In this document: positions 24,976 to 33,574 of the stretch, piece after piece | Layout: every line of letters begins with the position of its first letter | How positions within the stretch are numbered: position 1 is the first letter of the stretch | Assembly: GCA_965247255.1 (NCBI GenBank) | Contig: CBDFGS010000013.1 | Span: 124,001 to 188,000 of the forward strand | Reading direction: 5' to 3' | Length of the DNA stretch: 64,000 bases | Origin: CBDFGS01 sp965247255 | GTDB taxonomy: Bacteria; Chloroflexota; Dehalococcoidia; Lucifugimonadales; CAUZJF01 | Position numbers and translations under genes: made by a program | The notes under the pieces: model-generated | What the model saw: only the letters and a program-made list of their open reading frames with translations | The model's database searches: none | Told to the model about the DNA's origin: nothing

Positions 24976-26553
24976 TTATTCGACCCAGAAGGAGTAGAGC
25001 TTGGCGCTCCTGAGATGGAAGGCCAGCCTCACATAGCGTTCCTTGAACTTGCCCATGGACTCGTTCTCCCGCCAGCCGAGTGGCGACCTTGTGGAACCCG
25101 TAGTGACCCCGACGCTGTCGTTTTCGGCAAAGCCTCCAAGCTCTTCTGCGGTGTCTTCATCGACCACCGCGGCGCGGACGTACCCGCCCGCTGAAACCTC
25201 TGCGTTGATGTGCAGCCTACCCTCGCCTTCTAGTACGAACGGCCGCGTGAACACCAGTCCGCCGTCCTCGTCGGCGTTGAGGGACGCGAAGCCGTCGCGG
25301 CGCAGGATCGCGATTCCCGTGGCGCGGCCACCGCGGTAGTAGTACCACAGCTCGTCGTCCTTAACGATCGGCCCGCAGGTTGTAACGAGATTGACGGCGC
25401 GCAAGTACCTCGGCTGCCAGCTCCCCTCCTGACGAAAGGGGCTGAACGGCTTGCGGTCGCCAAAGTAGTACCAGTGCCGGCCGTCGCGGCTGGCTGCCAA
25501 GCGTATCCAGTTGTTCTTGATATACGACCGCTTCAGCCGCCTCTCCCGAATCTCCTCTTTCGACGCGGGCGTCACCGTGGACATTGAGAAGTTGTTGAAC
25601 CACATGCTCTCGTAGGGATAGCCGTCCGCCTCGTAGATGCCCTGCATTCCGTTAAGCGGCACGTTAGCGTCCTCGCCGTCGGGGTAGGCGTAGATGCGTG
25701 GCGCCGACCAGTGGACCAGGTCGTCGCTCTCGATCTGGCCAACAACCCGGGCGGCGCGGTAGACAGGCGACATACGTTGGTCGGGCCCGATGTAGTGCTT
25801 GGTGTTACCCACGTAGTTCCCCAGCTTCGGGTCCCAACGGGCGCGGAAAACGTCGCCGCCGCCGAGTAAGGGAAAATCGCTGACGTCCTGATACCGTCCC
25901 CAGACGTCGCTTGGGCCTTTCCAGTGATTGGTCTCGGCCTCGAACTTCCACCGATATCTGTCGGGCGAGACGTGCAGCTCGTAGGGGACGCCGATGCCCT
26001 CCCCTGCGGGCAATTCTGAGTACGGCCAGGGTGTGGGGTGCCTGAAGGGCCGCTGCTTAATAGGCCTGATTATGGCCTTCCAGCGTCGCTCGGGGTTAGG
26101 GTCGTCCGGCTCGAAGAAGAGCCCGCTGAGCCCTCCGGTGTCGCTGACTACGTTGTTCGGCCCGCCCAGGTAGCCGTTGCGGTCGAAATCGTCGAAGACG
26201 TCGAGCTCAGGCAGCTCCCAGTTGACGCCATCGCTGGAGTAGGCGACGTGCAGCGGCCAGCCGCCGCTGCCGCTCCCTGGAGGGCCGTTGTAGTAGAGCC
26301 GGTACCCGTGCTCTGGGTCCGGGCAGATAACCGACGCGTAGTTATCGTAGGGGGCGAAGACGGGATTCGCCGGGTGCTCCCGCGTTGCGTGCGTCTCGCG
26401 GGTGAGCCCTTGCATATGGGCTATCACGTGGTTGTCGACGAATAGCTGCCGCGTACCGGCCAGCTTCATTCGCACCAGCGCCATGTCCATCGGGAACTGG
26501 TAGCGCTCGTTGAGCAGGATGCCGTAGCCGACGGGGAAGGGCGTCCAGTCCAT
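24976..26553 (-). CDS. Glycosidase-like five-bladed propeller protein (GH32/43/62 superfamily type)
   Basis: 525 residues. The N-terminal KLAGTRQLFVDNHVIAHM, followed by NPVFAPYDNYASV and YRLYYNG and repeated W...YS.DG..W blocks, matches uncharacterised proteins of the arabinanase/levansucrase/invertase-like propeller clan. The C-terminal 100 residues (GEGRLHINAEVSAGGYVRAAV) look like a beta-sandwich. No signal peptide. Catalytic acids cannot be assigned with confidence. It starts 8 bases after the aldolase gene stops, so the two form an operon, which suggests a sugar or sugar-acid substrate. An internal ATG (MALVRMKL) could be the true start. Confidence 0.65.
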   Translation of the reverse strand: MDWTPFPVGYGILLNERYQFPMDMALVRMKLAGTRQLFVDNHVIAHMQGLTRETHATREHPANPVFAPYDNYASVICPDPEHGYRLYYNGPPGSGSGGWPLHVAYSSDGVNWELPELDVFDDFDRNGYLGGPNNVVSDTGGLSGLFFEPDDPNPERRWKAIIRPIKQRPFRHPTPWPYSELPAGEGIGVPYELHVSPDRYRWKFEAETNHWKGPSDVWGRYQDVSDFPLLGGGDVFRARWDPKLGNYVGNTKHYIGPDQRMSPVYRAARVVGQIESDDLVHWSAPRIYAYPDGEDANVPLNGMQGIYEADGYPYESMWFNNFSMSTVTPASKEEIRERRLKRSYIKNNWIRLAASRDGRHWYYFGDRKPFSPFRQEGSWQPRYLRAVNLVTTCGPIVKDDELWYYYRGGRATGIAILRRDGFASLNADEDGGLVFTRPFVLEGEGRLHINAEVSAGGYVRAAVVDEDTAEELGGFAENDSVGVTTGSTRSPLGWRENESMGKFKERYVRLAFHLRSAKLYSFWVE

Positions 26554-26561
26554 CTCAGTAG

Positions 26562-27290
26562 CTAGCCTAGCTCGTCCTTATGCGCCTCCATGAAGGCGGC
26601 GATACCGTTGAGGAAGAAATTGGACGCCCTGTCAGCCAGGAATACGTCGGGGCCAAGGTACTTCCGCCCTTTGGCCTCGGCCGCTTTCCTCACCATGTCC
26701 GAGGCCTCCGCGATCCTCGGGTGGTCCGGCCGGCCGCCCAGACCCATCGAAACGGACATGTCCTGGGGGCCCACATAGTAGGCGTGGACCCCCTCGACCT
26801 CCATGATCTCGTCCAGGTTCTCCAGCGCCGTGACATGCTCCAGAAAGGCCACCACTAACATCTGCTCGTTGGCGCTGTCGATGTAGCCGGCATCTGCCAG
26901 GGTCGCGTAGCCAGCGGCTCGGGGCGCCCCTCCGAGGCCCCGTGTGCCCTTTGGCGCGTAGTAGCAGGCGTCGACCAGCTGTTGGGCGTCTTCTCTTGAG
27001 TCGATGCCCGGCCCGAAGACGCCCTGGACTCCGCGGTCGAGATAGCGCAGGATCGTCGAGGGGTCGATGTTCGGGACACGCGCGATCGGCGTCACCCCGG
27101 CCAGGTCTGCAACCCGGCACATATCGTCGATAGCCTCCCACGAGAATGTCCCGTGCTCCCCGTCGATCAGGACGAAGTCGATGCCCGCGATGCCCATGAG
27201 CTCCATTAGAGGCGTCGACGGGAAGGCGATCTGGCACCCGGTGGAGACCTTTCCGGCCTTCATATTCGCAAGAATGTTGTTCACTCTCAT
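26562..27290 (-). CDS. HpcH/HpaI family aldolase
   Basis: 242 residues. A class II, divalent-metal pyruvate aldolase, splitting 4-hydroxy-2-oxo acids such as 2-keto-3-deoxyglucarate or 4-hydroxy-2-oxoheptanedioate. The key segment is VLIDGEHGTFSWEAID, with the catalytic His near residue 46, then the PIARVPN arginine (about 72), and GVQGVFGP...D followed by AP.GTRGLGG for substrate carboxylate binding. It is the first gene of an operon with the propeller glycosidase-like gene. This pairing suggests degradation of a sugar acid, with pyruvate as one product. Exact substrate unknown. Confidence 0.9.
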   Translation of the reverse strand: MRVNNILANMKAGKVSTGCQIAFPSTPLMELMGIAGIDFVLIDGEHGTFSWEAIDDMCRVADLAGVTPIARVPNIDPSTILRYLDRGVQGVFGPGIDSREDAQQLVDACYYAPKGTRGLGGAPRAAGYATLADAGYIDSANEQMLVVAFLEHVTALENLDEIMEVEGVHAYYVGPQDMSVSMGLGGRPDHPRIAEASDMVRKAAEAKGRKYLGPDVFLADRASNFFLNGIAAFMEAHKDELG

Positions 27291-27441
27291 AGCTACCTCT
27301 GCGCCTCGACTCAGCGGTGGGCGTCATTCTATGTTCTACGATTCAGATGGGCAACCGGCGAACGGCACGTGGTGTTCACGTTTGCCCAAACGCGTTCATC
27401 CCTAGAGTACAGCGGGTGGTAACATGGAGATTCGGCGAAGC

Positions 27442-27517
27442 GCGCCCGTAGCTCAGTGGATAGAGCATCGGTCTTCGGAACCGAGGGTCACAGGTTCGAA
27501 TCCTGTCGGGCGCGCCA
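27442..27517 (+). tRNA. tRNA-Arg (anticodon TCG)
   Basis: Acceptor GCGCCCG pairs with CGGGCGC, followed by G73 and an encoded CCA. D arm GCTC-AGTGGATA-GAGC. Anticodon arm TCGGT-CTTCGGA-ACCGA with TCG at 34-36, reading CGA codons. T arm ACAGG-TTCGAAT-CCTGT. Its 3' end is part of a sequence repeated at 37876 and, less exactly, at 30931, so it is an integration site. Confidence 0.96.
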
Positions 27518-27529
27518 CCTCTCCAGCCC
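27507..27529 (+). repeat. attL-like site (tRNA-Arg 3' end)
   Basis: CGGGCGCGCCACCTCTCC, then AGCCC. Eleven of its bases lie in the tRNA acceptor end including CCA. The right-hand copy at 37876 differs by one base in 23. The middle copy at 30931 matches 20 of 23. Confidence 0.7.
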
Positions 27530-27605
27530 ATAACGAAGAGCCTCCTGGTTTGTTCAATAGACCCTCTTTTTTGCCCCAATAACCCCGCTTTTTGTCAACA
27601 TTCTG

Positions 27606-28009
27606 TCAACGCGGCACCTTCAGTTTGTCAACGGCGGACCGTGTGGGCAGGGTCTCAGCCAGCAAGTCGTCGAAGCCTTCAGCCGCGGCCCCTTGAAGAC
27701 CCGGAGCGACGTGGCTATAGGTGTCCTGGGTAATGCCGATTGTGGAGTGCCCTAGGCGCTCTTGTACTATCTTGGGGCGAACGCCTTGCTGAGCATCAGC
27801 GAGGGGTGCGTGTGGCGGAGGTCGTGGAGGCGCACTCCGACTAGCCGGATCTTCCTCACGATCCTAGTGAATGCGTCAGACACAGCCGATGGCAGCATCG
27901 GTCGGCCGTCTTCACAGGTGAATACCAGGTCGTCGCCCGTTAGACGCCCACGGATTGGTTCCATCCTACGCCGATGCTCCTCCAGCGCTAGCCAGAGTGT
28001 CGGCGGCAT
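27606..28009 (-). pseudogene. Tyrosine integrase, C-terminal remnant with frameshift (copy A)
   Basis: Only the catalytic C-terminal part remains; the N-terminus is missing beyond about 28050. One frame carries the RLHDLRHTH box (His-x-x-Arg). It then shifts by one base at the SLMLSK codons, and the next frame reads IVQERLGHSTIGITQDTYSH, which holds the second His and the nucleophilic Tyr, then a tail ending KLKVPR-stop at 27606. One base, probably a C, has been lost after the MLS codons. The same lesion occurs in copy B at 31030. Three TGTCAAC direct repeats lie within the last 30 bases of the gene and just beyond it (27593, 27604 and 27626), a layout typical of integrase arm sites. Confidence 0.8.
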
Positions 28010-28081
28010 CGCAACATCCTTGCGTATGTTGAATGAGTGGCGTATGCTTTAGTCATTAATGGGCATACTGGGAGGCATCCA

Positions 28082-28687
28082 ATGCGGATAGGGATTAACG
28101 TGCCCGATGAACTTCTTCAGAGGTTAGAACCGCTCAAACAAGTCACCAACGTGTCCCAGATTTGCCGGGACGCGATCAAAGGCCATGTTGAAGCCTATGA
28201 ACTCGCCAACGAGCGGGTCACTAGAGATGGGATGGACGAAGTCGCAGACCGGCTCTGGCGGGAAGATCGGGAGCAAACCGTTGACTGGGAAGCTCTTGGC
28301 CATGAAGACGCGAAGATGTGGGTCCAGTTGGCTACCTTGAAAGACTTTGAGGACCTCTTCCACAATTTGAAGGTCCTGAAAAGGCAAGGAAGGACTCCAT
28401 ACATCATCGTAGCTCGTTACATACCAGGAACTAGGACCATCTGGGACCGCCGAAACGAGCACAAGGAGTGGTTCTACCGACGATACGAGCTGGATGAGAA
28501 AACGAACTTCCACGTACAGACGGAAGCCGACTACACACGAGGTTGGCTTTCCTATGTGAATGCAGTTTGGCAGACGGTAAGAGGCCGCGTTGCGGCGGAC
28601 AGCATGAGTGACCACGCAGCACTCGATCGGGAACGCTCTAAGGTGGAATTGCCCGCCCACTTGGCGAGTGCCAAGCGGGCGAAGTGA
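28082..28687 (+). CDS. Ribbon-helix-helix protein of unknown function
   Basis: 201 residues from the ATG at 28082, chosen for its GGGAGG site. The first 45 residues, MRIGINVPDELLQRLEPLKQ then VSQICRDAIKGH, match an RHH DNA-binding fold. The remaining 155 residues are highly charged and Trp/Tyr-rich (DRRNEHKEWFYRRYELDE) and match nothing I know. It may be an island-encoded regulator, or an antitoxin-like protein with an extra domain. It is transcribed away from the integrase remnant. The next 300 bases downstream show no gene. Confidence 0.65.
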   Translation: MRIGINVPDELLQRLEPLKQVTNVSQICRDAIKGHVEAYELANERVTRDGMDEVADRLWREDREQTVDWEALGHEDAKMWVQLATLKDFEDLFHNLKVLKRQGRTPYIIVARYIPGTRTIWDRRNEHKEWFYRRYELDEKTNFHVQTEADYTRGWLSYVNAVWQTVRGRVAADSMSDHAALDRERSKVELPAHLASAKRAK

Positions 28688-28985
28688 TTATGCCGGGCAA
28701 CATTCGATGAAGGTTCGTGAACTGCGAAGTTCGGATGGCCTTCTCCGGTCGAGCCCTCCACACTCCCAGGGGCGAGGGAACCTTCTTCTTTGGAGTTAGT
28801 CGCTAGGTTTTCGAAATCTCGCACCCGTTCCCACAACTGCGCATGCGTGGGTGTTCGCCGAGGTCGAGACTTGGTCTCTGGAGCTGGGCCTCCAAAGGGG
28901 AAATTATGATTTGGGCCCTGTCTCGCAGCGACGAGGATGTTACGTGGTTTGAGACCAAGGAGAACGGTCGGAAAAGGAGAGAGCG

Positions 28986-29147
28986 ATGACGAGGGTGAAG
29001 GTGATGCTGATGGCAATGGCAAAGGGCGGTGGTGGTGGAAAGGGCGGAGGGAAGGGGGGAGGCAGACGCTCTAATCCCAACTTTCCGAGTAGGACGGGCA
29101 ATCCACCGGGAGGTGGCAGAGGGAATAATCCTCCGTCAAAGAAGTAG
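28986..29147 (+). CDS. Small glycine-rich basic protein
   Basis: 53 residues, starting at an ATG preceded by GGAGAGAG. A hydrophobic Met-rich start (VKVMLMAMA) leads into Gly/Lys repeats (KGGGGGKGGGKGGG), an Asn/Pro/Arg tail and a double-Lys end. It resembles short Gly-rich hypotheticals of phage and mobile islands. Its low complexity suggests an RNA- or DNA-binding or structural role, but this is a guess. IS1380 copy 3 is inserted 7 bases after its stop. Confidence 0.45.
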   Translation: MTRVKVMLMAMAKGGGGGKGGGKGGGRRSNPNFPSRTGNPPGGGRGNNPPSKK

Positions 29148-29154
29148 GCCTTAC

Positions 29155-30871
29155 CCCGAATCCACCGATGGACAGGGATGGACGGCGTGAGGACAGCGGA
29201 AGGGGGTGAGGGAGTTACAGGCGCGATGATCCGGGCTCGAATTTGGGTAGACGGGAGGTTGGCGGGCGGTCTGCAGGCGCTTTTGGGGGCACCGATGGCG
29301 GCCTACAGTGGCTGTGGCGAGCCAGATGGCGGGATAGGACACGGCAAGAGGCGCTCGCGGACTGGGCTGACGCGAGATTGCAGGACGTTGGGTTGGCTGG
29401 TGGGTCAGTGGCGGACGGGCTCCGTCAGGCTGGGAGTGGAATGGCTCGCAGTCGGGCCAGGGCGCGGCTGAACTGCTCCTCCCAGGGCCAGCGCCGGGGA
29501 AGATGCAGGGTCAATCGGCGTGCCGAGCGGGTGATCCGTCCGGCCAAGGCAAAGACCCGTCGTCTGAGGGTCTTGGTGGTCACGATCTGCTGACCCAGGC
29601 CGATGCGGGCTGTCCAGCGGGCCAGGTTGTGCGCCATCACCTGTACCGCCAGCCAGGCGCCGTTGGCGGCGAAGCGGCCCGAGGGGAGATGGTTCAGCCC
29701 CACGCCGTACTTGAGGTCGCGTATCGCATTCTCGATCTCGGCGTGACGGCGATGATCGGCCTCCAGTTCCAGCGTCTCCCCGTCCCGGTCGGTGATGAAG
29801 CCGTGATAGCTGTAGGTGGCGAAGAGAGCCAGTTGAGAACCGGGCGCCGGCTTCACCCGCCGGACGATGAGCCGTACCGGCGCGGCGTCCGCCTCGGCCT
29901 GGAACGGGGTGTAGGTGGTCTCGGCCACATCGGCGGCGCCGTCCATCCAGTAAGGAATCGGCGTCCAGGCATCTTCGGGTATCGCCTCGATGAGATTCCG
30001 CAGGCGGGCGCGCTGGCGGATGGCGATGGAGAAGCGGACATCCATCCGGCGGCAGACGGCGACCACGGCGTGGGTATAGAAGCCGCTGTCGGCCCGCACC
30101 GTGAGTTGGCCCCTGGCTCCGCAGTAGCGCACCCGCCCCACCGTTTCACGCAGGAAGTGGGCAGCGCCGCGGGCGGTGTTGGCCCGGCCCTCGCGCAGGC
30201 GGGCCATCAGCACGTCGCCGGTGCCGGCGGCGACGGCCAGCAGCGGGTGATAGCCCCGCGCACCGGTGTAGCCGTGGTGGCGGGCGCCCTCCTTGGCCAG
30301 TCCGTAGGTCTCGCAGATCGTCGAATCAAGGTCGATGGTGAATGGTGCGCCGCCGGGTCCGGCACCGGCCTTCCAGACCCGGGCCAGCAACTCGCGGCTC
30401 ACCCGGTCCAGTTGGCGGACATGGCCCCACCTGAAGCTGCGCAGGAAGGTGCCCAGGGTGGAGGGAGCCTTAGCCGTGAAACCGAGCACGCGGGCGGTCC
30501 CGCCGGCGCGCAGCACAACGGCGTCGTCGATGCAATCTCCGCCGGCTAGGGCGGAGGCCACCAGGGTCATCATCTTGTCGCCGGTGTTCGCCCGGCCCGG
30601 CGCGCCGCCGAGGTCGAGGTGCTTCCGGAGGAGTTGGGGCAGGCCAAGGCGCAGGGCGAGGGTGGCGGGAAGGATCAGCCCGGCATTGGCCACCAGGCGG
30701 TGGTCGTCGAAGGCGATTTGGATGCGGTCGGGGTGGTTACGTGGTAGCATCTATCAGGTGCTCCTTTTCTGGGACCGGTTTTCTGTTTCAAAACCATTAT
30801 CCCAGATTCAGAGGCGCACCCTTTTGTTTCTTCAGCAGGCCTCCTACACGCCGTCCTTCGGTGGATTCGGG
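29155..30871 (-). mobile_element. IS1380-family insertion sequence, copy 3 (1717 bp)
   Basis: The ends are CCCGAATCCACCGA and its complement. A perfect 5-bp target duplication CTTAC (29150-29154 and 30872-30876) flanks it. It is clearly diverged from copies 1 and 2 (many substitutions, 13 bp longer), so it is a separate, older lineage of the same family. The target agrees with CTAAA at three of five positions (CTnAn). Confidence 0.92.
29425..30750 (-). CDS. IS1380-family DDE transposase, copy 3
   Basis: 441 residues, the same length as copies 1 and 2 and very similar throughout. Asp in TIDLDST, Asp in VRADSGFY and Glu in IENAIRDLKYG form the intact triad. AGGAGCACC precedes the ATG. Differences are scattered (for example KHLDLGG for HHLDLGG, and RKLL-type changes near residue 40), so it is not a recent copy of the other two. 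Probably functional. Confidence 0.95.
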   Translation of the reverse strand: MLPRNHPDRIQIAFDDHRLVANAGLILPATLALRLGLPQLLRKHLDLGGAPGRANTGDKMMTLVASALAGGDCIDDAVVLRAGGTARVLGFTAKAPSTLGTFLRSFRWGHVRQLDRVSRELLARVWKAGAGPGGAPFTIDLDSTICETYGLAKEGARHHGYTGARGYHPLLAVAAGTGDVLMARLREGRANTARGAAHFLRETVGRVRYCGARGQLTVRADSGFYTHAVVAVCRRMDVRFSIAIRQRARLRNLIEAIPEDAWTPIPYWMDGAADVAETTYTPFQAEADAAPVRLIVRRVKPAPGSQLALFATYSYHGFITDRDGETLELEADHRRHAEIENAIRDLKYGVGLNHLPSGRFAANGAWLAVQVMAHNLARWTARIGLGQQIVTTKTLRRRVFALAGRITRSARRLTLHLPRRWPWEEQFSRALARLRAIPLPA

Positions 30872-30930
30872 CTTACGTATTCCTCAGGCCGCGCAGCCGC
30901 TCGCGCATGCGGTGCAAAGACCGACGGGTC

Positions 30931-30953
30931 CGCGCGCGCCAACTTTCCAGCCC
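30931..30953 (+). repeat. Internal att-like site
   Basis: CGCGCGCGCCAACTTTCCAG and CCC match the tRNA-Arg att sequence at 20 of 23 positions. As at the tRNA, it is followed at once by the segment that holds the integrase 3' end. It marks the junction of two tandem elements. Confidence 0.55.
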
Positions 30954-31029
30954 ATAACGAAGAGCCTCCTGGTTTGTTCAATAGACCCTCTTTTTTGCCC
31001 CAATAACCCCGATGTTTGTCAACATTCTG

Positions 31030-31310
31030 TCAACGCGGCACCTTCAGTTTGTCAACGGCGGACCGTGTGGGCAGGGTCTCAGCCAGCAAGTCGTCGAAGC
31101 CTTCAGCCGCGGCCCCTTGAAGACCCGGAGCGACGTGGCTGACAGGGTCCTGGGTAATGCCGATTGTGGAGTGCCCTAAGCGCTCTTGTACTATCTTGGG
31201 GTGAACGCCTTGCTGAGCATTAGCGAGGCGTGCGTGTGGCGGAGGTCGTGGAGGCGCACTCCGACTAGCCCGATCTTCCGCGCTATCCTGGTGAATTCAG
31301 TAACATTTGC
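31030..31310 (-). pseudogene. Tyrosine integrase, C-terminal remnant (copy B)
   Basis: The segment from about 30946 to 31290 repeats that from 27523 to 27865 with only scattered changes. It has the same RLHDLRHTH box, the same one-base shift after MLS and the same C-terminal KLKVPR-stop. In this copy the DTYSHV motif reads DPVSHV, so the catalytic tyrosine is gone. Similarity stops near 31292, where unrelated sequence begins. It cannot encode an active recombinase. Confidence 0.8.
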
Positions 31311-31723
31311 TATGAGTCAATTCGGGAGCTTGACAGGCACCAGCCAGGCAACTAGGATAGGGCCGTCCTCTGTTCAGCCATCCCTCTTCCTTTACCGGAG
31401 CCCGGGGTGGCAAGCAGAGTGAAAGGCATAAGAGCCCCCTGGCAGCGGGCCCCCTGTCCCCATCCATCCCCGGATCCTCCCACACTGGCAACTGAAGCCT
31501 GTTCCCGGTATCCGGCTGCTGCCAACCATGCACGGTGTGAGTGACCGACCCGGGAGGTGAGCGTGCGGTTTGTTCCACTGCCAGGAGCTTAGACAAGAGA
31601 ACAGTGGACATCCAGCAGGTGCGAGAGCGCGATAATCAAGACCGGGAAGGCCTGTGTTCATGAATGTGATGTAGGAGGAGAGAAAAGGGGCGTTCCCCAA
31701 TTCTTAAGGATGGAGGAGATGCT
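31311..31723. other. Leader region of the ABC transporter operon, no gene seen
   Basis: No coding frame is convincing here. It begins at the breakpoint of the integrase remnant and ends with GGAGGAGATGCT before the transporter start codon. It must hold the operon promoter, but I could not identify one. Confidence 0.45.
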
Positions 31724-33322
31724 ATGGGAGCTATACGATTCAGGTTGAACAAATACCCGCTCCTGCTGATGGTGGGGCTGGTCGTGGCGATGTTGGGAAT
31801 GGCGGCTTGCGGTGAAGAAGAGCCGGCCGCCGCGCCGAGTCCTGCCGAAGAGGGAGCGGCCGCCGCGCCGAGTCCTGCCGAAGAGGAGGCGAAATACGGC
31901 GGCATCCTGAAGGTAACGACGTTCGGGACCCACACCACGCTGGACCCGCCTTTCCAGGTGACCCAATCGGATATCATCGTCACCCAGCACACCTACGACA
32001 ACCTGGTTATGGTCCAGCCAGACATGTCGCTGAAGCCTATGCTGGCGACGTCCTGGAAGCCCAATGACGACCTCACGTCATACACGTTCCAGCTGCGCAA
32101 GGGCGTGAAGTTCCATCACGGGAAGGACTTCAAGGCTGAGGACGTGGTCTCTACCTTCAACCGGCTGTTGGACCCCGAGCTGGACTCCCCAGCGCGGTCC
32201 TCGCTCGAAGTCATCAAAGGGATGGTCATCCTTAATGACCACGAAGTCCGCTTCGACCTCAGCGCTCCCAACGCTTTCTTCCCCGAGTCTCTATCGCTGT
32301 ATCAAGGGCGGATCGTTCCCTCGGACATCGATCCTGAGCGGCTGGCCCTTGAGGAGTTCGGCACGGGGCCCTTCACGATTAGCGAACACGTGCCGGGAGA
32401 ACGCACGGTGATGGTCCGCAACCCCGACTACTGGGACGAGGGGTTGCCCTACCTGGATGGGATAACCCTCGTGACAATTCTCGAAGGCGCGACCCGCGCC
32501 GAGGCGCTCAAGAGTGGCGATGTGGACCTCATATTCTTCATGGAAGATAAGAGTGCCGGTGCCATTGAAGCTCATGCCGAGACCACGGTGTTGGAGACGG
32601 CCAGCCCGACCTACCTTGGTCTGGCTATGGACATGACGGTGGAGCCTTTCGATAACGCGCTGGTCCGTAAGGCCATTCAAGCCGCGACGGACCGGGAAGC
32701 CATCCGCCAATCGGCGTTGCTGGGAAAGGGCAGCATCGCCCACGATCACCCCATTCCGCCCAACGATCCACATTTCGCGTCGCAGCATGTGCCTCCGGCC
32801 TACGACACCGCCCTGGCAAAATCGCTGCTGGAGCAGGCCGGGTATCCGAATGGCATAGACCTCACCTTGGTCACGAGCCCAGCAGGAGCGCCGATGGTGG
32901 AGTTGGCGGTGGCGATGAAGGAGAGGGCAGCACCTGCCGGAATACGCATTGACATCAGGGAGGTGCCCGAGGAGGACTTCTGGTCCAAAGTGTGGATGCA
33001 GGAGCCGTTCACTACCATGTGGTGGAACGGCCGGCCGCCAGACGCGGCGCTAAGCGTTACGACCCTGAGCGACGCTAGCTGGAATGAGGCGCGTTACAAG
33101 AACCCGACCCTCGACCAGCTGGTAGTCAAGGCCCGTGGGCAGGCGGACCTGAAGGACCGTAGGGCGACCTACGCGGAGATTCAGCGCATCCTCATAGACG
33201 ACGTGCCGCGTATTCTCGCGGTGTTCAAGCCGAACCTGATGGGTGCGCGCGCCGATGTGCGGGGCATCAAGGTCCATCCGTTGACCTGGCCGATTTTCCA
33301 CGGCGGTTGGCTGGCCAGATAA
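31724..33322 (+). CDS. Peptide/opine-type ABC transporter substrate-binding lipoprotein
   Basis: 532 residues, SBP family 5 (DppA/OppA-like). The signal helix ends in a lipobox (LGMAACG, Cys near residue 29). A linker made of two 11-residue repeats (AAAPSPAEE, a 33-bp tandem duplication at about 31824-31889) follows. The mature domain begins YGGILKVTTFG. It contains the family segments TYTFQLRKGVKFHHGKDF, VVSTFNRLLDP, GTGPF and FDNALVRKAIQAATDRE. It captures peptides or similar ligands outside the membrane for the downstream permeases. It is the first gene of a four-gene operon on the tRNA-Arg island. Confidence 0.93.
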   Translation: MGAIRFRLNKYPLLLMVGLVVAMLGMAACGEEEPAAAPSPAEEGAAAAPSPAEEEAKYGGILKVTTFGTHTTLDPPFQVTQSDIIVTQHTYDNLVMVQPDMSLKPMLATSWKPNDDLTSYTFQLRKGVKFHHGKDFKAEDVVSTFNRLLDPELDSPARSSLEVIKGMVILNDHEVRFDLSAPNAFFPESLSLYQGRIVPSDIDPERLALEEFGTGPFTISEHVPGERTVMVRNPDYWDEGLPYLDGITLVTILEGATRAEALKSGDVDLIFFMEDKSAGAIEAHAETTVLETASPTYLGLAMDMTVEPFDNALVRKAIQAATDREAIRQSALLGKGSIAHDHPIPPNDPHFASQHVPPAYDTALAKSLLEQAGYPNGIDLTLVTSPAGAPMVELAVAMKERAAPAGIRIDIREVPEEDFWSKVWMQEPFTTMWWNGRPPDAALSVTTLSDASWNEARYKNPTLDQLVVKARGQADLKDRRATYAEIQRILIDDVPRILAVFKPNLMGARADVRGIKVHPLTWPIFHGGWLAR

Positions 33323-33325
33323 CGG

Positions 33326-33413
33326 CCGGCCCAACGGGCCGGGGACAGGCGTCATTTTATAGAGCGGGGCGAAGAAACCTCAATGTAGGATGTGGGATTC
33401 TTCGCCCCGCTCT
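33326..33413 (+). terminator. Two hairpins between binding protein and permease genes
   Basis: CCGGCCC-AAC-GGGCCGG (33326-33342) follows the stop codon. Then AGAGCGGGGCGAAGAA (33361-33376) pairs perfectly with its complement (33398-33413), a 16-bp stem with a 21-base loop. These probably protect or attenuate the transcript, so that binding protein is made in excess over permease. The larger element may also be a REP-type repeat. Confidence 0.6.
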
Positions 33414-33574
33414 TCGCGCCGTTTCCCATGGGTACCAACGAAGGAGTAGAGGGCCACACGCTGGCCCCGCCTATCGGCCCATCAGCCTCGCTCGAGACAG
33501 CAAGCTTAGGGTGAGCCGGCCTTTCCGGTAGCAATAATTCCTGCAATGAGTTCTCGCTACAGGGCTAAGATGTC

